Assembly (NCBI GenBank): GCA_041676705.1
Contig: JBAYRL010000003.1
Location: 186,001-250,000 of the forward strand
Direction: 5' to 3'
Length of the DNA stretch: 64,000 bases
Origin: Acidimicrobiia bacterium
GTDB taxonomy: Bacteria; Actinomycetota; Acidimicrobiia; Acidimicrobiales; SKKL01
Below are positions 26,368 to 34,505 of the stretch, piece by piece. The notes below the pieces were generated by a model that was not told where the DNA came from, ran no database searches, and was given only the letters and a program-made list of their open reading frames with translations. The translations under genes and the position numbers were made by a program. Every line of letters starts with the position of its first letter. The stretch's first letter is position 1.

Positions 26368-27708
26368 ATGAGCGAAGCCGTCGTTACCACTAGCCCAGCG
26401 CTAGTTGACGAACTTACCACGTGGCTTGAGGAAAATTGGGATCCAGACTTAAGCGTCGGTGAATGGTGGGAACGTTTGGGCATGGCTGGATGGTCGGCAC
26501 CCATGCTCGCACCCGACAGCTTTGGCCGCGGGCTAACCCGAGGCGATGCCCTCTTGGTAGCAAGCACAATCGCCGAATTTGGTGCCTTAGCCGCACCTAC
26601 CGGTATGTCTATTGGGCTCTTCTCGCCCACCGTTGCCACCCACGGCACCCGTGAACAAATTGAACGACTAATTCCACCTGCGGTTACGGGCAAAATTGCC
26701 TATTGCCAGCTGTTCTCAGAACCTGGCGCAGGCAGCGACTTGGCGGGCCTCACATGTCGAGCCGAACAAGACGGCGAACTATGGCATGTTAACGGTCAAA
26801 AGGTCTGGACATCAGGTGGCCAATACGCCGATGCAGGTATGCTGATTGCTCGCACCAACCCAGAGGCACCAAAGCACCAAGGCATAACTTGGTTCGCCAT
26901 TGACATGCACCAACCAGGCATTGAGATTCGACCCCTCAGGGAAATGACTGGTAACGCCATGTTCAATGAGGTCTTCCTAACTGATGCCACCGTGCCCGAC
27001 GCCAACCGCATCGGCGCTGTCAACAACGGGTGGGCAGCGACCAACACCACCTTGCTACACGAACGCTCAGGCATGGGTGCTCGAGGCGGAGCAAGCGCCG
27101 CCGGGGGCCGCATCGCTCGTGCGGGCACCAAATTTGGTGAACTCGACAAGCGCGCCGGCGATTTCGTAGGTGAACGCAACAAGGTCGTATCCATTCCCGA
27201 CAAGCCTGAGACTGAAGCCAAAGCGGCTAACATCTCACCCGCCCAGCTCTACATTGACTTGGCTAAAGACTTCGGCCGTATTGATGAGCCAGTCATCCGC
27301 CAAAAGCTGGTTCAGTCACACATTCTGGGAACTCTCGCTCGCCTAACTACTGAGCGCCACAAGGCAGTGCGTTCTCAAGGCGGCGACATTCCCGGCGTAG
27401 CCAACTTCTCAAAGCTTTTGATGGCCGACATTCTGCGCCACAACCGCGATCTTGGCATGGAACTGCTCGGCGCTCGGGGCATGTTGCATTCGTACGAAGA
27501 AGCCGACCGCGAGACCATGAAGGCGCTACCTGGCGGATCAGCAGCTGTAACGACAACCGGCTTGTGTTTAGGTGCTCAGGCGCTGCCAATCTATGGCGGT
27601 ACTGACCAGATACAACGCAACTTGGTTGGCGAACGTGCACTTGGTCTGCCCAAAGAACCAGGTGACCTTTCCAAGGTTCCTTTCAACCAGCTGCCGAAGA
27701 ATTCGTAA
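26368..27708 (+). CDS. Acyl-CoA dehydrogenase family protein
   Basis: A 446-aa flavoenzyme. YCQLFSEPGAGSDLAGL is the FAD/substrate-binding signature, VNGQKVWTSGG follows, and the C-terminal QALPIYGGTDQIQRNLVGERALGLP is the end of the domain. It has an insertion of about 30 residues around residue 285. It should desaturate an acyl-CoA, passing electrons to ETF. The N-terminus (WLEENWDPDLSVGEWWERL) is shared with the gene at 61.5 kb, so the two are paralogs. ATG at 26368 with GGGGGA 7 nt upstream was preferred to 26329. The downstream gene is a TetR regulator, a plausible local controller. Confidence 0.88.
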   Translation: MSEAVVTTSPALVDELTTWLEENWDPDLSVGEWWERLGMAGWSAPMLAPDSFGRGLTRGDALLVASTIAEFGALAAPTGMSIGLFSPTVATHGTREQIERLIPPAVTGKIAYCQLFSEPGAGSDLAGLTCRAEQDGELWHVNGQKVWTSGGQYADAGMLIARTNPEAPKHQGITWFAIDMHQPGIEIRPLREMTGNAMFNEVFLTDATVPDANRIGAVNNGWAATNTTLLHERSGMGARGGASAAGGRIARAGTKFGELDKRAGDFVGERNKVVSIPDKPETEAKAANISPAQLYIDLAKDFGRIDEPVIRQKLVQSHILGTLARLTTERHKAVRSQGGDIPGVANFSKLLMADILRHNRDLGMELLGARGMLHSYEEADRETMKALPGGSAAVTTTGLCLGAQALPIYGGTDQIQRNLVGERALGLPKEPGDLSKVPFNQLPKNS

Positions 27709-27720
27709 ATGAAACGATAA

Positions 27721-27792
27721 GCTTGGGTAACTGTGCGCGCGAATGCCATTTGAGCACTTCGCAACCTAAAGTAGCAGCATGGTTACCCAAGC
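27721..27792. repeat. Long-range inverted repeat, 11-bp arms
   Basis: GCTTGGGTAAC (27721-27731) and GTTACCCAAGC (27782-27792) are exact reverse complements separated by 50 bp. The pair begins 12 bp after the acyl-CoA dehydrogenase stop, so it could end that transcript or loop the following promoter. Confidence 0.5.
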
Positions 27793-27809
27793 CAACTATG
27801 GCTTAATAT
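27789..27809 (+). promoter_or_regulatory. TetR-type operator and -10 element
   Basis: AAGCCAACTATGGCTT (27789-27804) is a 6-4-6 palindrome abutting TAATAT (27804-27809), a good -10 hexamer, about 60 bp before the tetR start. Wider arms CTATGGC/GCCATAG (27796, 27821) overlap it. This is a likely autoregulatory site. Confidence 0.45.
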
Positions 27810-27869
27810 TTAGAGAAGCGGCCATAGGCGGGCACGTTGGAATGACCAAAAACCGAGTTGGAGTTGCAG

Positions 27870-28499
27870 GTGGCTAGGCCTTCTAGCCGATCAGGCCCAA
27901 CTCATCGTGAACAAGTAATCAGTCGTATCTATGAAGCGACTGGTGATTTGATCGAAAAAATCGGTTACGACGATATAAGCATTGCCGATGTAGCCGAAGC
28001 GTGCGGCATGTCGCGTACCGCTATGTATAACTATTTTGCCGATAAGACCGATCTACTTATTGGCTACGTGGCCCACGAAACCGAGGGCTATATTTTACGC
28101 CTTGACGACGCTTTGCGTCCGGTCGACAATCCGGTGGATCAGCTGCGCACTTACATTCGACTGCAGCTCGAATACTTTTCGGATAACCATTTACCGCCGG
28201 GGCCCGAGCTACGGCTTTTGCTGCCAGCTTCGGCTGCCGCCCAGGCTCAAGCACACGTGATGATGCTAGAAGAGCGTCTCACCGCCATCGTGGCCGCTGG
28301 TCGCGACCGCCGCTACTTGGTCGCCGACGACATTCCCTCGACGGTAGCCATGATCTCGGCCTGCATCGGCCGAGCGAGTGCCGTTAAAGACGAAACTCCT
28401 CTAGACGAACAAATTGCTTCGACCGAGGAGTTCGTTTTGCGAGCCGTTGGCGTTCGCATAGATGCAAACGATCGACCACGTAAATTACCGCGCCGCTAA
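27870..28499 (+). CDS. TetR/AcrR-family regulator
   Basis: A 209-aa regulator. The N-terminal helix-turn-helix has ISIADVAEACGMSRTAMYNYFADKTDLL, the usual position and spacing for TetR proteins; the C-terminal ligand domain is not diagnostic. The start was set to GTG at 27870 with GGAG 6 nt upstream instead of the TTG at 27858. It lies behind an acyl-CoA dehydrogenase on the same strand, so an acyl-CoA or fatty acid ligand is possible but unproven. A palindrome in its promoter suggests autoregulation. Confidence 0.87.
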   Translation: MARPSSRSGPTHREQVISRIYEATGDLIEKIGYDDISIADVAEACGMSRTAMYNYFADKTDLLIGYVAHETEGYILRLDDALRPVDNPVDQLRTYIRLQLEYFSDNHLPPGPELRLLLPASAAAQAQAHVMMLEERLTAIVAAGRDRRYLVADDIPSTVAMISACIGRASAVKDETPLDEQIASTEEFVLRAVGVRIDANDRPRKLPRR

Positions 28500-28600
28500 A
28501 ACCACTCCCGTTATCATCAGCGGACTTCCGTAGAAACTCGCTGTTACGGATAACCACAGCACGGCTGATTACTTGCCAATAGCAACGATTTCAATGAATT

Positions 28601-28638
28601 TGTGGTGCATCCCAATTAGAGATGCACCACAGTATTTA
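28601..28638. terminator. Bidirectional hairpin terminator
   Basis: TGTGGTGCATC (28601-28611) and GATGCACCACA (28621-28631) are perfect 11-bp arms around a 9-nt loop; T-rich sequence follows on the plus strand and A/T-rich sequence on the minus. It lies between the convergent tetR gene and the surface-protein operon. Confidence 0.75.
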
Positions 28639-29775
28639 AGTTGTTTTTTGTTTGCGGCCTTGGAAGATTCCTAAGCCCACCGCAGCGGCAAGGAATAACG
28701 CCACCGCGCCCAATAGCACCGGATTCACACCGCTGCTCTTGTCTTCATCGGCGGCTGCGGCCGTCTCAACCGTTTCTGCAATTGCCTCAACCGATTCTTC
28801 GGGTTCAGCCTCTTCGCTATCAGCGAAACTAATACCCACAAATTGGTCTTGGCTGAAGTCTGTAGCACCACCTTCATGGTCACGACGTGTGAAGATCACA
28901 CATGAATTCGCTTCGCTACAATCAACTTCCTCGCCATCAGTCGGTGTGAAGGTCCGCTCGACTACTAGTGGAGTTGAGAAAGTGCCATCTGCCGCCACGG
29001 GTGCAAACCAAACGATGTGTTCACTGTCGTTCTCGGGGTAGCAGCGTGAAGCGCGCCCTTCTTCAGTTCCCAGTTCACCACCGGTCGGGGCTTGGCAGAG
29101 CTGCACATACACACCCTGGTCAGGCACATAGCCGCTTCCATTCACCGTGATTGTTTCGCCCGACTCCAAATCAGTGGATTTAGAAAGTGTCAGAGTTGGC
29201 GTGGCAGCTGGGCTGGCACCGCCTTCACTGGCAAAGGGTGGCTCGGTTGCGGCGTCAAAGGTGACCGGAATGAAGAGATCCAATGAGAAATCTTCAGCCC
29301 CAAAGCGATCACGACGCACATAGACTCCACACGATTCGGGTTCCATGCAATCGATCACACTTCCGTCATCTACCTGATAGGCACCTGTTACCGGCAAATC
29401 GATCTCAAATGCGCCGTCAGTTAAAGGTGCCGTTCCGGGAACCGACATGGTGTTGGTAACCCAAATACCCTGACCATCGCAGGGCCCCACACTTTCACGT
29501 CCGGCTTCATCACCGAGCTGCTGTGTAGGTGCTCCGCAAAGGCGGATAAACAATCCAACATCATCGGCATAACCACTACCCGTTATATGGAGGTTGTCAC
29601 CTGCCGCGTTCAGGTCGCCGGTTGGCTGCACATCAACCTGGTTCTGCTGGGCAGCGGCGCTGGTTGCCGTCAAGGCGGCGTAGGGCACTATGGCTGTGAA
29701 AGCGACGGCGAAGACCACTAACGCTTTAGTCAGCTGGCCACGCAGATCGCCAATGGAATTTGAAGCAAAGGGCAC
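28636..29775 (-). CDS. Surface protein, two neocarzinostatin-fold domains
   Basis: A 379-aa secreted, membrane-anchored protein. The signal peptide ends near TATSAAAQQ. Two Ig-like domains follow, each with GSGYxxDxGxYVxLC, a second Cys, and a late DC-C pair, the disulfide pattern of the neocarzinostatin fold. A Glu/Ala-rich stalk leads to one C-terminal helix and RKQKTT. There is no LPXTG, so it stays membrane-bound. It is closely related to the first two domains of the upstream gene, indicating duplication. GTG at 29775 was chosen because AAGGAG, overlapping the upstream stop TAAGGAG, sits 7 nt before it; this implies translational coupling. Confidence 0.8.
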   Translation of the reverse strand: MPFASNSIGDLRGQLTKALVVFAVAFTAIVPYAALTATSAAAQQNQVDVQPTGDLNAAGDNLHITGSGYADDVGLFIRLCGAPTQQLGDEAGRESVGPCDGQGIWVTNTMSVPGTAPLTDGAFEIDLPVTGAYQVDDGSVIDCMEPESCGVYVRRDRFGAEDFSLDLFIPVTFDAATEPPFASEGGASPAATPTLTLSKSTDLESGETITVNGSGYVPDQGVYVQLCQAPTGGELGTEEGRASRCYPENDSEHIVWFAPVAADGTFSTPLVVERTFTPTDGEEVDCSEANSCVIFTRRDHEGGATDFSQDQFVGISFADSEEAEPEESVEAIAETVETAAAADEDKSSGVNPVLLGAVALFLAAAVGLGIFQGRKQKTT

Positions 29776-29785
29776 TAAAAGCTCC

Positions 29786-31204
29786 TTAGTAGGTGGTTTC
29801 ACGACGACGGCTCATGCCGAGGAACGCTGCGCCAGCGAGCAAAGCTGCGGTACCGGTCGCGACCATCGGCATGGTGTTGCTACCAGTGCGGGGCAACACG
29901 CTATTGGAACCAACGGCGAACGAAATGGGCAGAGTGACTTCGTCGCCCGGCTCGCTGAGAGACACGGCCCAGCTCCGGATTTCGCACTTGTTGGTGCCAC
30001 ATTCCACGCTGCCGACACGACCCTGTACTGGCAATACTACCGAAAGGTCACCAACCTCATTGGCGGTAACTTCTTTGGCTTGCGCGAAATTACAGGCCGA
30101 AGAATCGCCCGCTACGCACTGTGCAATCACATAGGCCACACCGGGACGGAAGCCACTACCTTCAACCCGAACCTCGTCACCGCCCACGAACAAACGATCA
30201 ACTCGGTTTCCGCGCAGCGTTGCTTGTGGGGCCGGTGCCATATCACCATCACCAAAGGTCACGGGTACGAACTTGTCTTGGGTGAAGTCGGTCGCGCCTC
30301 CGTTGTGATCACGGCGCGTGAATACACCGCAGGCACCCGGCGCCGAACAATCGAGCTCAGTGCCATCAGCCAGAGTAAAAGACCGTTCAACCACGATAGG
30401 CGAGCTGAAAGTGCCGTCGGCGGCCACCGGGGTCATCCAAACGGTGTGCTTGCCGTCTTGGCCCGGATAGCAACGGGTTGACCGACCGTCAGCTTCACCC
30501 GAGTTAGCATTTTCCGGAGCGGCACAGAATTGGATGTAAATACCCTGGTCAGGTGCGTATCCAGTTCCGGTAGCGGTGATTGTTTCACCGCCAGCCAACC
30601 CGGTTGACTTCGACAGCGTAAGCGTCACGGCACCATCTTCGGCTTCATCTTCATCCTCAAAGACTGGTGGCGTGGAATTGGGGTCAAAGTTGAGTGGAAC
30701 AAACACCTCGAGCGAGTAATCATCCGCTGACGTGTGGTCACCGCGAATGTATATTCCACAAGCGCCTGCGGTCATGCAGTCGACTACACCGCCGTCCTTG
30801 TCCTGGAATGCCCCAGCCACAGGAAGGTTGACGTCAAAAGCACCACTGGTCATAGGCGCTGTGCCGGGCACGGTCATGGCGTTGGTCACCCAAATCCCTT
30901 GACCATCACAGGGCCCTACGCTGTTACGACCAGCTTCATCACCAAGCGCTTGGGTGGGTGCTCCACAGAGACGAACGTAGACCCCCGTACCCTCGTCATA
31001 GCCACTACCTTTCACGTTGACGGTGGCCCCAGCGGCATCAAGACCACTGGTTGGACTGACGCTAGGTGGATTGGGCGCGGCGTAAGCCGAAGGCGCACCG
31101 ATTGCCATCGCCGGGAGCAGTGTGGCGGCGCTCAGCATGCCAGCGGCCAACGTCCGCTTCAGCCGCTTACGGCCAGATGCCGACAAGAGATTTGGTAGGG
31201 CCAT
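29786..31204 (-). CDS. LPXTG cell-wall protein, three neocarzinostatin-fold domains
   Basis: A 472-aa surface protein with a Sec signal peptide ending APSAYA. Three Ig-like domains with paired cysteines follow. The third domain (VRVEGSGFRPGVAYVIAQC) is nearest to classical neocarzinostatin, the enediyne-binding apoprotein. The C-terminus has LPRTG (residues 437-441), a hydrophobic helix and RRRETTY, a complete sortase sorting signal, so it should be covalently fixed to the cell wall. No sortase gene is in the window. ATG at 31204 has AAGGAG 7 nt upstream; the longer frame to 31300 crosses the upstream tandem repeat and is unlikely. Function unknown; ligand binding or adhesion are possibilities. 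Confidence 0.85.
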   Translation of the reverse strand: MALPNLLSASGRKRLKRTLAAGMLSAATLLPAMAIGAPSAYAAPNPPSVSPTSGLDAAGATVNVKGSGYDEGTGVYVRLCGAPTQALGDEAGRNSVGPCDGQGIWVTNAMTVPGTAPMTSGAFDVNLPVAGAFQDKDGGVVDCMTAGACGIYIRGDHTSADDYSLEVFVPLNFDPNSTPPVFEDEDEAEDGAVTLTLSKSTGLAGGETITATGTGYAPDQGIYIQFCAAPENANSGEADGRSTRCYPGQDGKHTVWMTPVAADGTFSSPIVVERSFTLADGTELDCSAPGACGVFTRRDHNGGATDFTQDKFVPVTFGDGDMAPAPQATLRGNRVDRLFVGGDEVRVEGSGFRPGVAYVIAQCVAGDSSACNFAQAKEVTANEVGDLSVVLPVQGRVGSVECGTNKCEIRSWAVSLSEPGDEVTLPISFAVGSNSVLPRTGSNTMPMVATGTAALLAGAAFLGMSRRRETTY

Positions 31205-31248
31205 TAAATGCTCCTTGATTGCTTTTCTAATTTTGGTGATTTTGAAAT

Positions 31249-31298
31249 GAGATGGGTGGTACTTACCGAAGACGAGATGAGTGGTACTTACCGAAGAC
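31249..31298. repeat. Tandem duplication of 25 bp
   Basis: Two adjacent 25-bp units (31249-31273 and 31274-31298) differ at one base. Each begins GAGATG and contains GGTACTTACCGAAGAC. They lie between two surface-protein genes, in the leader of the LPXTG gene. Confidence 0.85.
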
Positions 31299-31320
31299 AA
31301 AGCGTGAGCTAGGCGGTGGG

Positions 31321-32262
31321 TTAACGGCGTTTGGCGATAGCGACACCAGCTGCCAAGCCACCTGCTAAGCCGACCACAATGAAGCCCACAAGAAACGGAC
31401 TAATGCCGCCACCCGAACCGCTGTCGTCAATCGCGGCGGAGATTAATGCAACCTCTTCTGCTTCAGCGGTTTCGCTTTCGGCTTCGGTGGTAGTCGTAGT
31501 TTCAGGCTCTTCTGACTCGTCAGACACGCCGTCATCCTCGGTAGTTTCGTCACCAGCGCCACTTTCGCCTTGGTTTTCGGCCTCGTTGTCGGTGCCAGAG
31601 GCCGCATTAGCTTCGGGCGGAACCGGTTCGCTAGGTGTGGGCACATTAGCTTCGGTTGGCGGAACCGATGGCTGCGTGGGCTGACTCGGCGGAGGCGGTG
31701 GCGCGGGCGGTTCTGCGGTACGGAATGAGATTAAGGAGAACACGTCGGAAGAACGATCATCGGCGTGGCCCGAAACAGCACTGGTCTTGACCGCGCACGG
31801 AACCGCAAAACAGTCGGTAGCCCCAAACCGGCTGGTTACTTTGACTCCGCTTCGCGAAAAGTTGCCCGCTCCATCAGTCGTCACCTTTTGGAGGCCCACT
31901 GAGTTACAGGTGTGATCATCGCCCGAGGTGGAACGACATTGCATCACAAATAGCTGGCTATTGGGTTCAAATCCCGATCCGTTAACTGTGACAAAGTCGC
32001 CATCGGGGTTAAGGCCTTGGTTGGGACTGACAGAAATTGACGGTGCGGCACTGGCTGGAGCCGCGAATACCAGGGCCAAAAGACTAAACACCACGGCAAG
32101 CATGCCAAGCGCGGCTGCTCGAGTTACGCCCTGACTACGGTCTCTAGCACAGTGCGGCCCGGCAAGCTGAGCAGCCCGATTACTCAAGGAGCTGGTGGTG
32201 CTCTCAGTGGTTATCAGGTCTTTTGGGCTAAAAAACACCATCTTTAGGCTCTTGCTCTCCAT
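31321..32262 (-). CDS. Surface protein, single neocarzinostatin-fold domain
   Basis: A 313-aa membrane-anchored exported protein. An N-terminal extension of about 47 residues precedes the signal peptide core LAVVFSLLALVFAAPASA, so the true start may lie further in, but no better ribosome site was found. One domain (ISVSPNQGLNPDGDFVTVNG, then GSGFEPNSQLFVMQC and DCFAVPC) has the neocarzinostatin pattern. A Pro-rich then Glu/Thr-rich stalk of about 100 residues follows, then one helix and AKRR. It heads a three-gene surface-protein cluster on the minus strand. Function unknown. Confidence 0.78.
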   Translation of the reverse strand: MESKSLKMVFFSPKDLITTESTTSSLSNRAAQLAGPHCARDRSQGVTRAAALGMLAVVFSLLALVFAAPASAAPSISVSPNQGLNPDGDFVTVNGSGFEPNSQLFVMQCRSTSGDDHTCNSVGLQKVTTDGAGNFSRSGVKVTSRFGATDCFAVPCAVKTSAVSGHADDRSSDVFSLISFRTAEPPAPPPPPSQPTQPSVPPTEANVPTPSEPVPPEANAASGTDNEAENQGESGAGDETTEDDGVSDESEEPETTTTTEAESETAEAEEVALISAAIDDSGSGGGISPFLVGFIVVGLAGGLAAGVAIAKRR

Positions 32263-32364
32263 ATTGTCGTGTAGCGCATGAAGGATTATTAATCATAGAC
32301 TGGAACTTATTCCAATCATCGGCCATTATTTATAAATGTAACGACATTGAGTAGCCATTAGTTC

Positions 32365-32417
32365 GACAGGTTGTCAGGCATCATTGACAGCTTGTCAATA
32401 TATAATGACAGGTTGTC
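32365..32417. promoter_or_regulatory. Three operator repeats at exact 21-bp spacing
   Basis: GACAGGTTGTC (32365), GACAGCTTGTC (32386) and GACAGGTTGTC (32407) are dyads GACA-N3-TGTC. The middle one extends to TTGACAGCTTGTCAA (32384-32398). Starts are exactly 21 bp apart, two helical turns, so three dimers could bind one DNA face. They lie between the divergent surface-protein and Dpp-type importer operons. TATAAT (32401-32406) lies between sites 2 and 3. Confidence 0.75.
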
Positions 32418-32446
32418 GTAATAAACAATATTAAATCAATTATAAT

Positions 32447-32542
32447 ATGCCTAGAAGCACAACCACACGCACTCAACTGCTCGTCATCTTGAATAGAGCT
32501 ACAAACCAGTCGACCAAGATGGACGTCGGTTCGCCCAAATGA
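32447..32542 (+). CDS. Possible 31-aa leader ORF before importer operon
   Basis: An ORF of 31 codons begins MPRSTTTRTQLLV and ends in a TGA that overlaps the permease start as ATGA. The permease itself has no obvious ribosome site, so coupling to this leader would explain its translation. No Shine-Dalgarno precedes the leader ATG and TATAAT lies directly before it. Real expression is uncertain. Confidence 0.35.
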   Translation: MPRSTTTRTQLLVILNRATNQSTKMDVGSPK

Positions 32543-33540
32543 CATCATTCTTCGTCCGTCGTGCACTAATGCTGGCCGCCACCATCTGGTTAGCGGTGAC
32601 GGTGCTGTTCGTGCTGCTGCACGTTTCCCCCGCTAGCCCGCTCAATAACCTTCCACCGCAGATCGTGGCCGACCCGGCCGCCAAAGCCGCCATCATGGCC
32701 GAGAAGGGTTTGGACCGTCCGCTACCGGTGCAATACCTAAGCTATTGGGGTGGACTATTGACCGGAGACTTAGGGAAATCTCTATACGACGGTTCTTCCG
32801 TGGCGGGAATGATCGCCACCTCGGCACCAGTTTCACTAGAACTTGGCGGCATCGCCACTCTGTTGGCCGTTGGTGCCGGTGGCGCTGTTGGCATTGCTTC
32901 GGCCCGAGCTCAGGGTAAACGTGGTGATGCACTGGCACGATTTAGCACGGTGCTGGCCATTTCGGTCCCCTCTTATTGGTTGGCGGTCATCAGCTTGGTA
33001 GTTGTCGGTAACCGTTACCCCAACTTGCTGCCCTCGGCGGGTGGTTTTCGCAGCTTGGGGGCCGACCCTGCGGCCAACCTTAGATCCCTAATTCTGCCAT
33101 CAGTCATCCTTAGCCTAAGTGGTTTCGCCATGGTGGCTAGGGCGTTACGTTCCGCCTTGATAGAAGCTTACGAAAGCGATGAAGTTCGCTTTGCGAGGGC
33201 CATGGGCATGAGCGAAAGTCACATTCTCTGGCGAATTGCCATGAAAAGCGCTGCTCCGGCGACCATTACCGTGGTTGGATTGGTTGCTGGCATCATGCTC
33301 TCGGGAACCGTGCTGATTGAAAACGTGTTCCAACTCCCTGGGATGGGTCAATTGATGGTGATGGGCTTTGGCCTGAATGACTACGATCTCGCTCTTGGTA
33401 CTGCCATAGTGACCGCCATCATTTTCCTGTCGCTGAACTTGGCGGTAGACATTGCACTCCACTTTTTGGACCCACGTTTGCGTCAACGGATTGGTGAAAA
33501 AAGGCCGCGTAAATCTCACCCAGCACCGGTCACGGCATGA
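32539..33540 (+). CDS. ABC importer permease, DppB/OppB type
   Basis: A 333-aa permease with six predicted helices. It has the N-terminal helix followed by LLHVSPASPLNN, the GLDRPLPVQYLSYWGGLLTG loop and the cytoplasmic coupling region FARAMGMSESHILWRIAMK. First structural gene of a five-component importer (two permeases, binding protein, fused dual ATPase); it overlaps the next gene by 4 bp. The substrate is probably an oligopeptide or a chelated metal. Confidence 0.9.
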   Translation: MTSFFVRRALMLAATIWLAVTVLFVLLHVSPASPLNNLPPQIVADPAAKAAIMAEKGLDRPLPVQYLSYWGGLLTGDLGKSLYDGSSVAGMIATSAPVSLELGGIATLLAVGAGGAVGIASARAQGKRGDALARFSTVLAISVPSYWLAVISLVVVGNRYPNLLPSAGGFRSLGADPAANLRSLILPSVILSLSGFAMVARALRSALIEAYESDEVRFARAMGMSESHILWRIAMKSAAPATITVVGLVAGIMLSGTVLIENVFQLPGMGQLMVMGFGLNDYDLALGTAIVTAIIFLSLNLAVDIALHFLDPRLRQRIGEKRPRKSHPAPVTA

Positions 33541-34505
33541 ATATCTCGAGAACGACTTATAGTGCGCTAGCCCGTAAGAAACGAGGCACGAGCCGAGCGG
33601 CTACCTGGTTAGGTGTGGTGCTGCTTGGAGCCTTTGTTCTGTTGGCCCTAATCGGGCTGTTACATCCAAGTGACCCTAATAGCCTTAGCGCCTTGGGTGC
33701 CGAGGCACCCTCGTGGAAGTACCCGTTTGGTACCGATCTACTTGGACGTGACCTCTTTGTGCGTGTGAGTGCCGGAGCATGGATGTCGCTGCTTGTGAGC
33801 GTAGGTTCAGTGCTATTCGGCCTGGCTTTTGCCGTCCCGATTGGGGTGTACACAGCTTGGCGTCACGAGCGCTGGCCTGACCAGATTTTGATGCGCGTGG
33901 TAGAGATGACGCAGATCGTGCCGCAATTCATCTTGGCCATCATCGTGCTCGGCATCGTGGCCACAGGAGATGTCGCGTTTTTTGGAGTGAAAATATCCAT
34001 GACGACTCGACTGATATTTTGCATCGGTCTGGGTTTTATCCCGTTCTTTACCAGGGTCACCCGTTCGGCCGCTCTAGTCGAGATTGAAAAGGAATACGTA
34101 GAAAGCTTGCGTTTAATTGGGGTGCCCAATCGAGAAGTTCTGCTTCGTGAGGTGCTACCAAACATCGCACCGGTGATCGCAATTCAAGCTCTGTTGGCCT
34201 TCGCAATCGCCGTATTTGCCGAAGGTGGGCTCTCGTATCTGGGGCTTGGCGTACCACCGCCCGAGCCAACCCTAGGTAACCTGATCAGCGAAGCTGGCAG
34301 CCAATTGGTAGATGGTGCCTGGTGGTATGCCCTCATACCAGGGGCAGTTTTGGTGGCCGGAATTACCGGTGGCAATCTTTTGGCCGACAACCTCACCTCA
34401 CGCGGCACTCAAGCCAGCCTTGTAGACAACCCAACCGACCCCCTTATCTCGAATTACACCTCAACCGAAGCAGCCCTTAACCAAGATGAAAAGCTTCCCC
34501 TCTAA
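33537..34505 (+). CDS. ABC importer permease, DppC/OppC type
   Basis: A 322-aa partner permease. The periplasmic loop has PFGTDLLGRDLFVRVSAGA, characteristic of DppC, and the coupling motif is VESLRLIGVPNREVLLREVL. It pairs with the upstream DppB-like subunit. The ATG overlaps the upstream stop (ATGA), and its 3' end overlaps the binding-protein gene by 20 bp. Confidence 0.9.
   Translation: MNISRTTYSALARKKRGTSRAATWLGVVLLGAFVLLALIGLLHPSDPNSLSALGAEAPSWKYPFGTDLLGRDLFVRVSAGAWMSLLVSVGSVLFGLAFAVPIGVYTAWRHERWPDQILMRVVEMTQIVPQFILAIIVLGIVATGDVAFFGVKISMTTRLIFCIGLGFIPFFTRVTRSAALVEIEKEYVESLRLIGVPNREVLLREVLPNIAPVIAIQALLAFAIAVFAEGGLSYLGLGVPPPEPTLGNLISEAGSQLVDGAWWYALIPGAVLVAGITGGNLLADNLTSRGTQASLVDNPTDPLISNYTSTEAALNQDEKLPL

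Noticed and set aside
28636..28720. LPXTG signal in the two-domain surface protein
   Set aside because: C-terminus has a helix and basic tail but no LPXTG-like motif.
29690..30481. 263-aa plus-strand ORF
   Set aside because: Antisense to two surface-protein genes whose signal peptides and LPRTG are clear.
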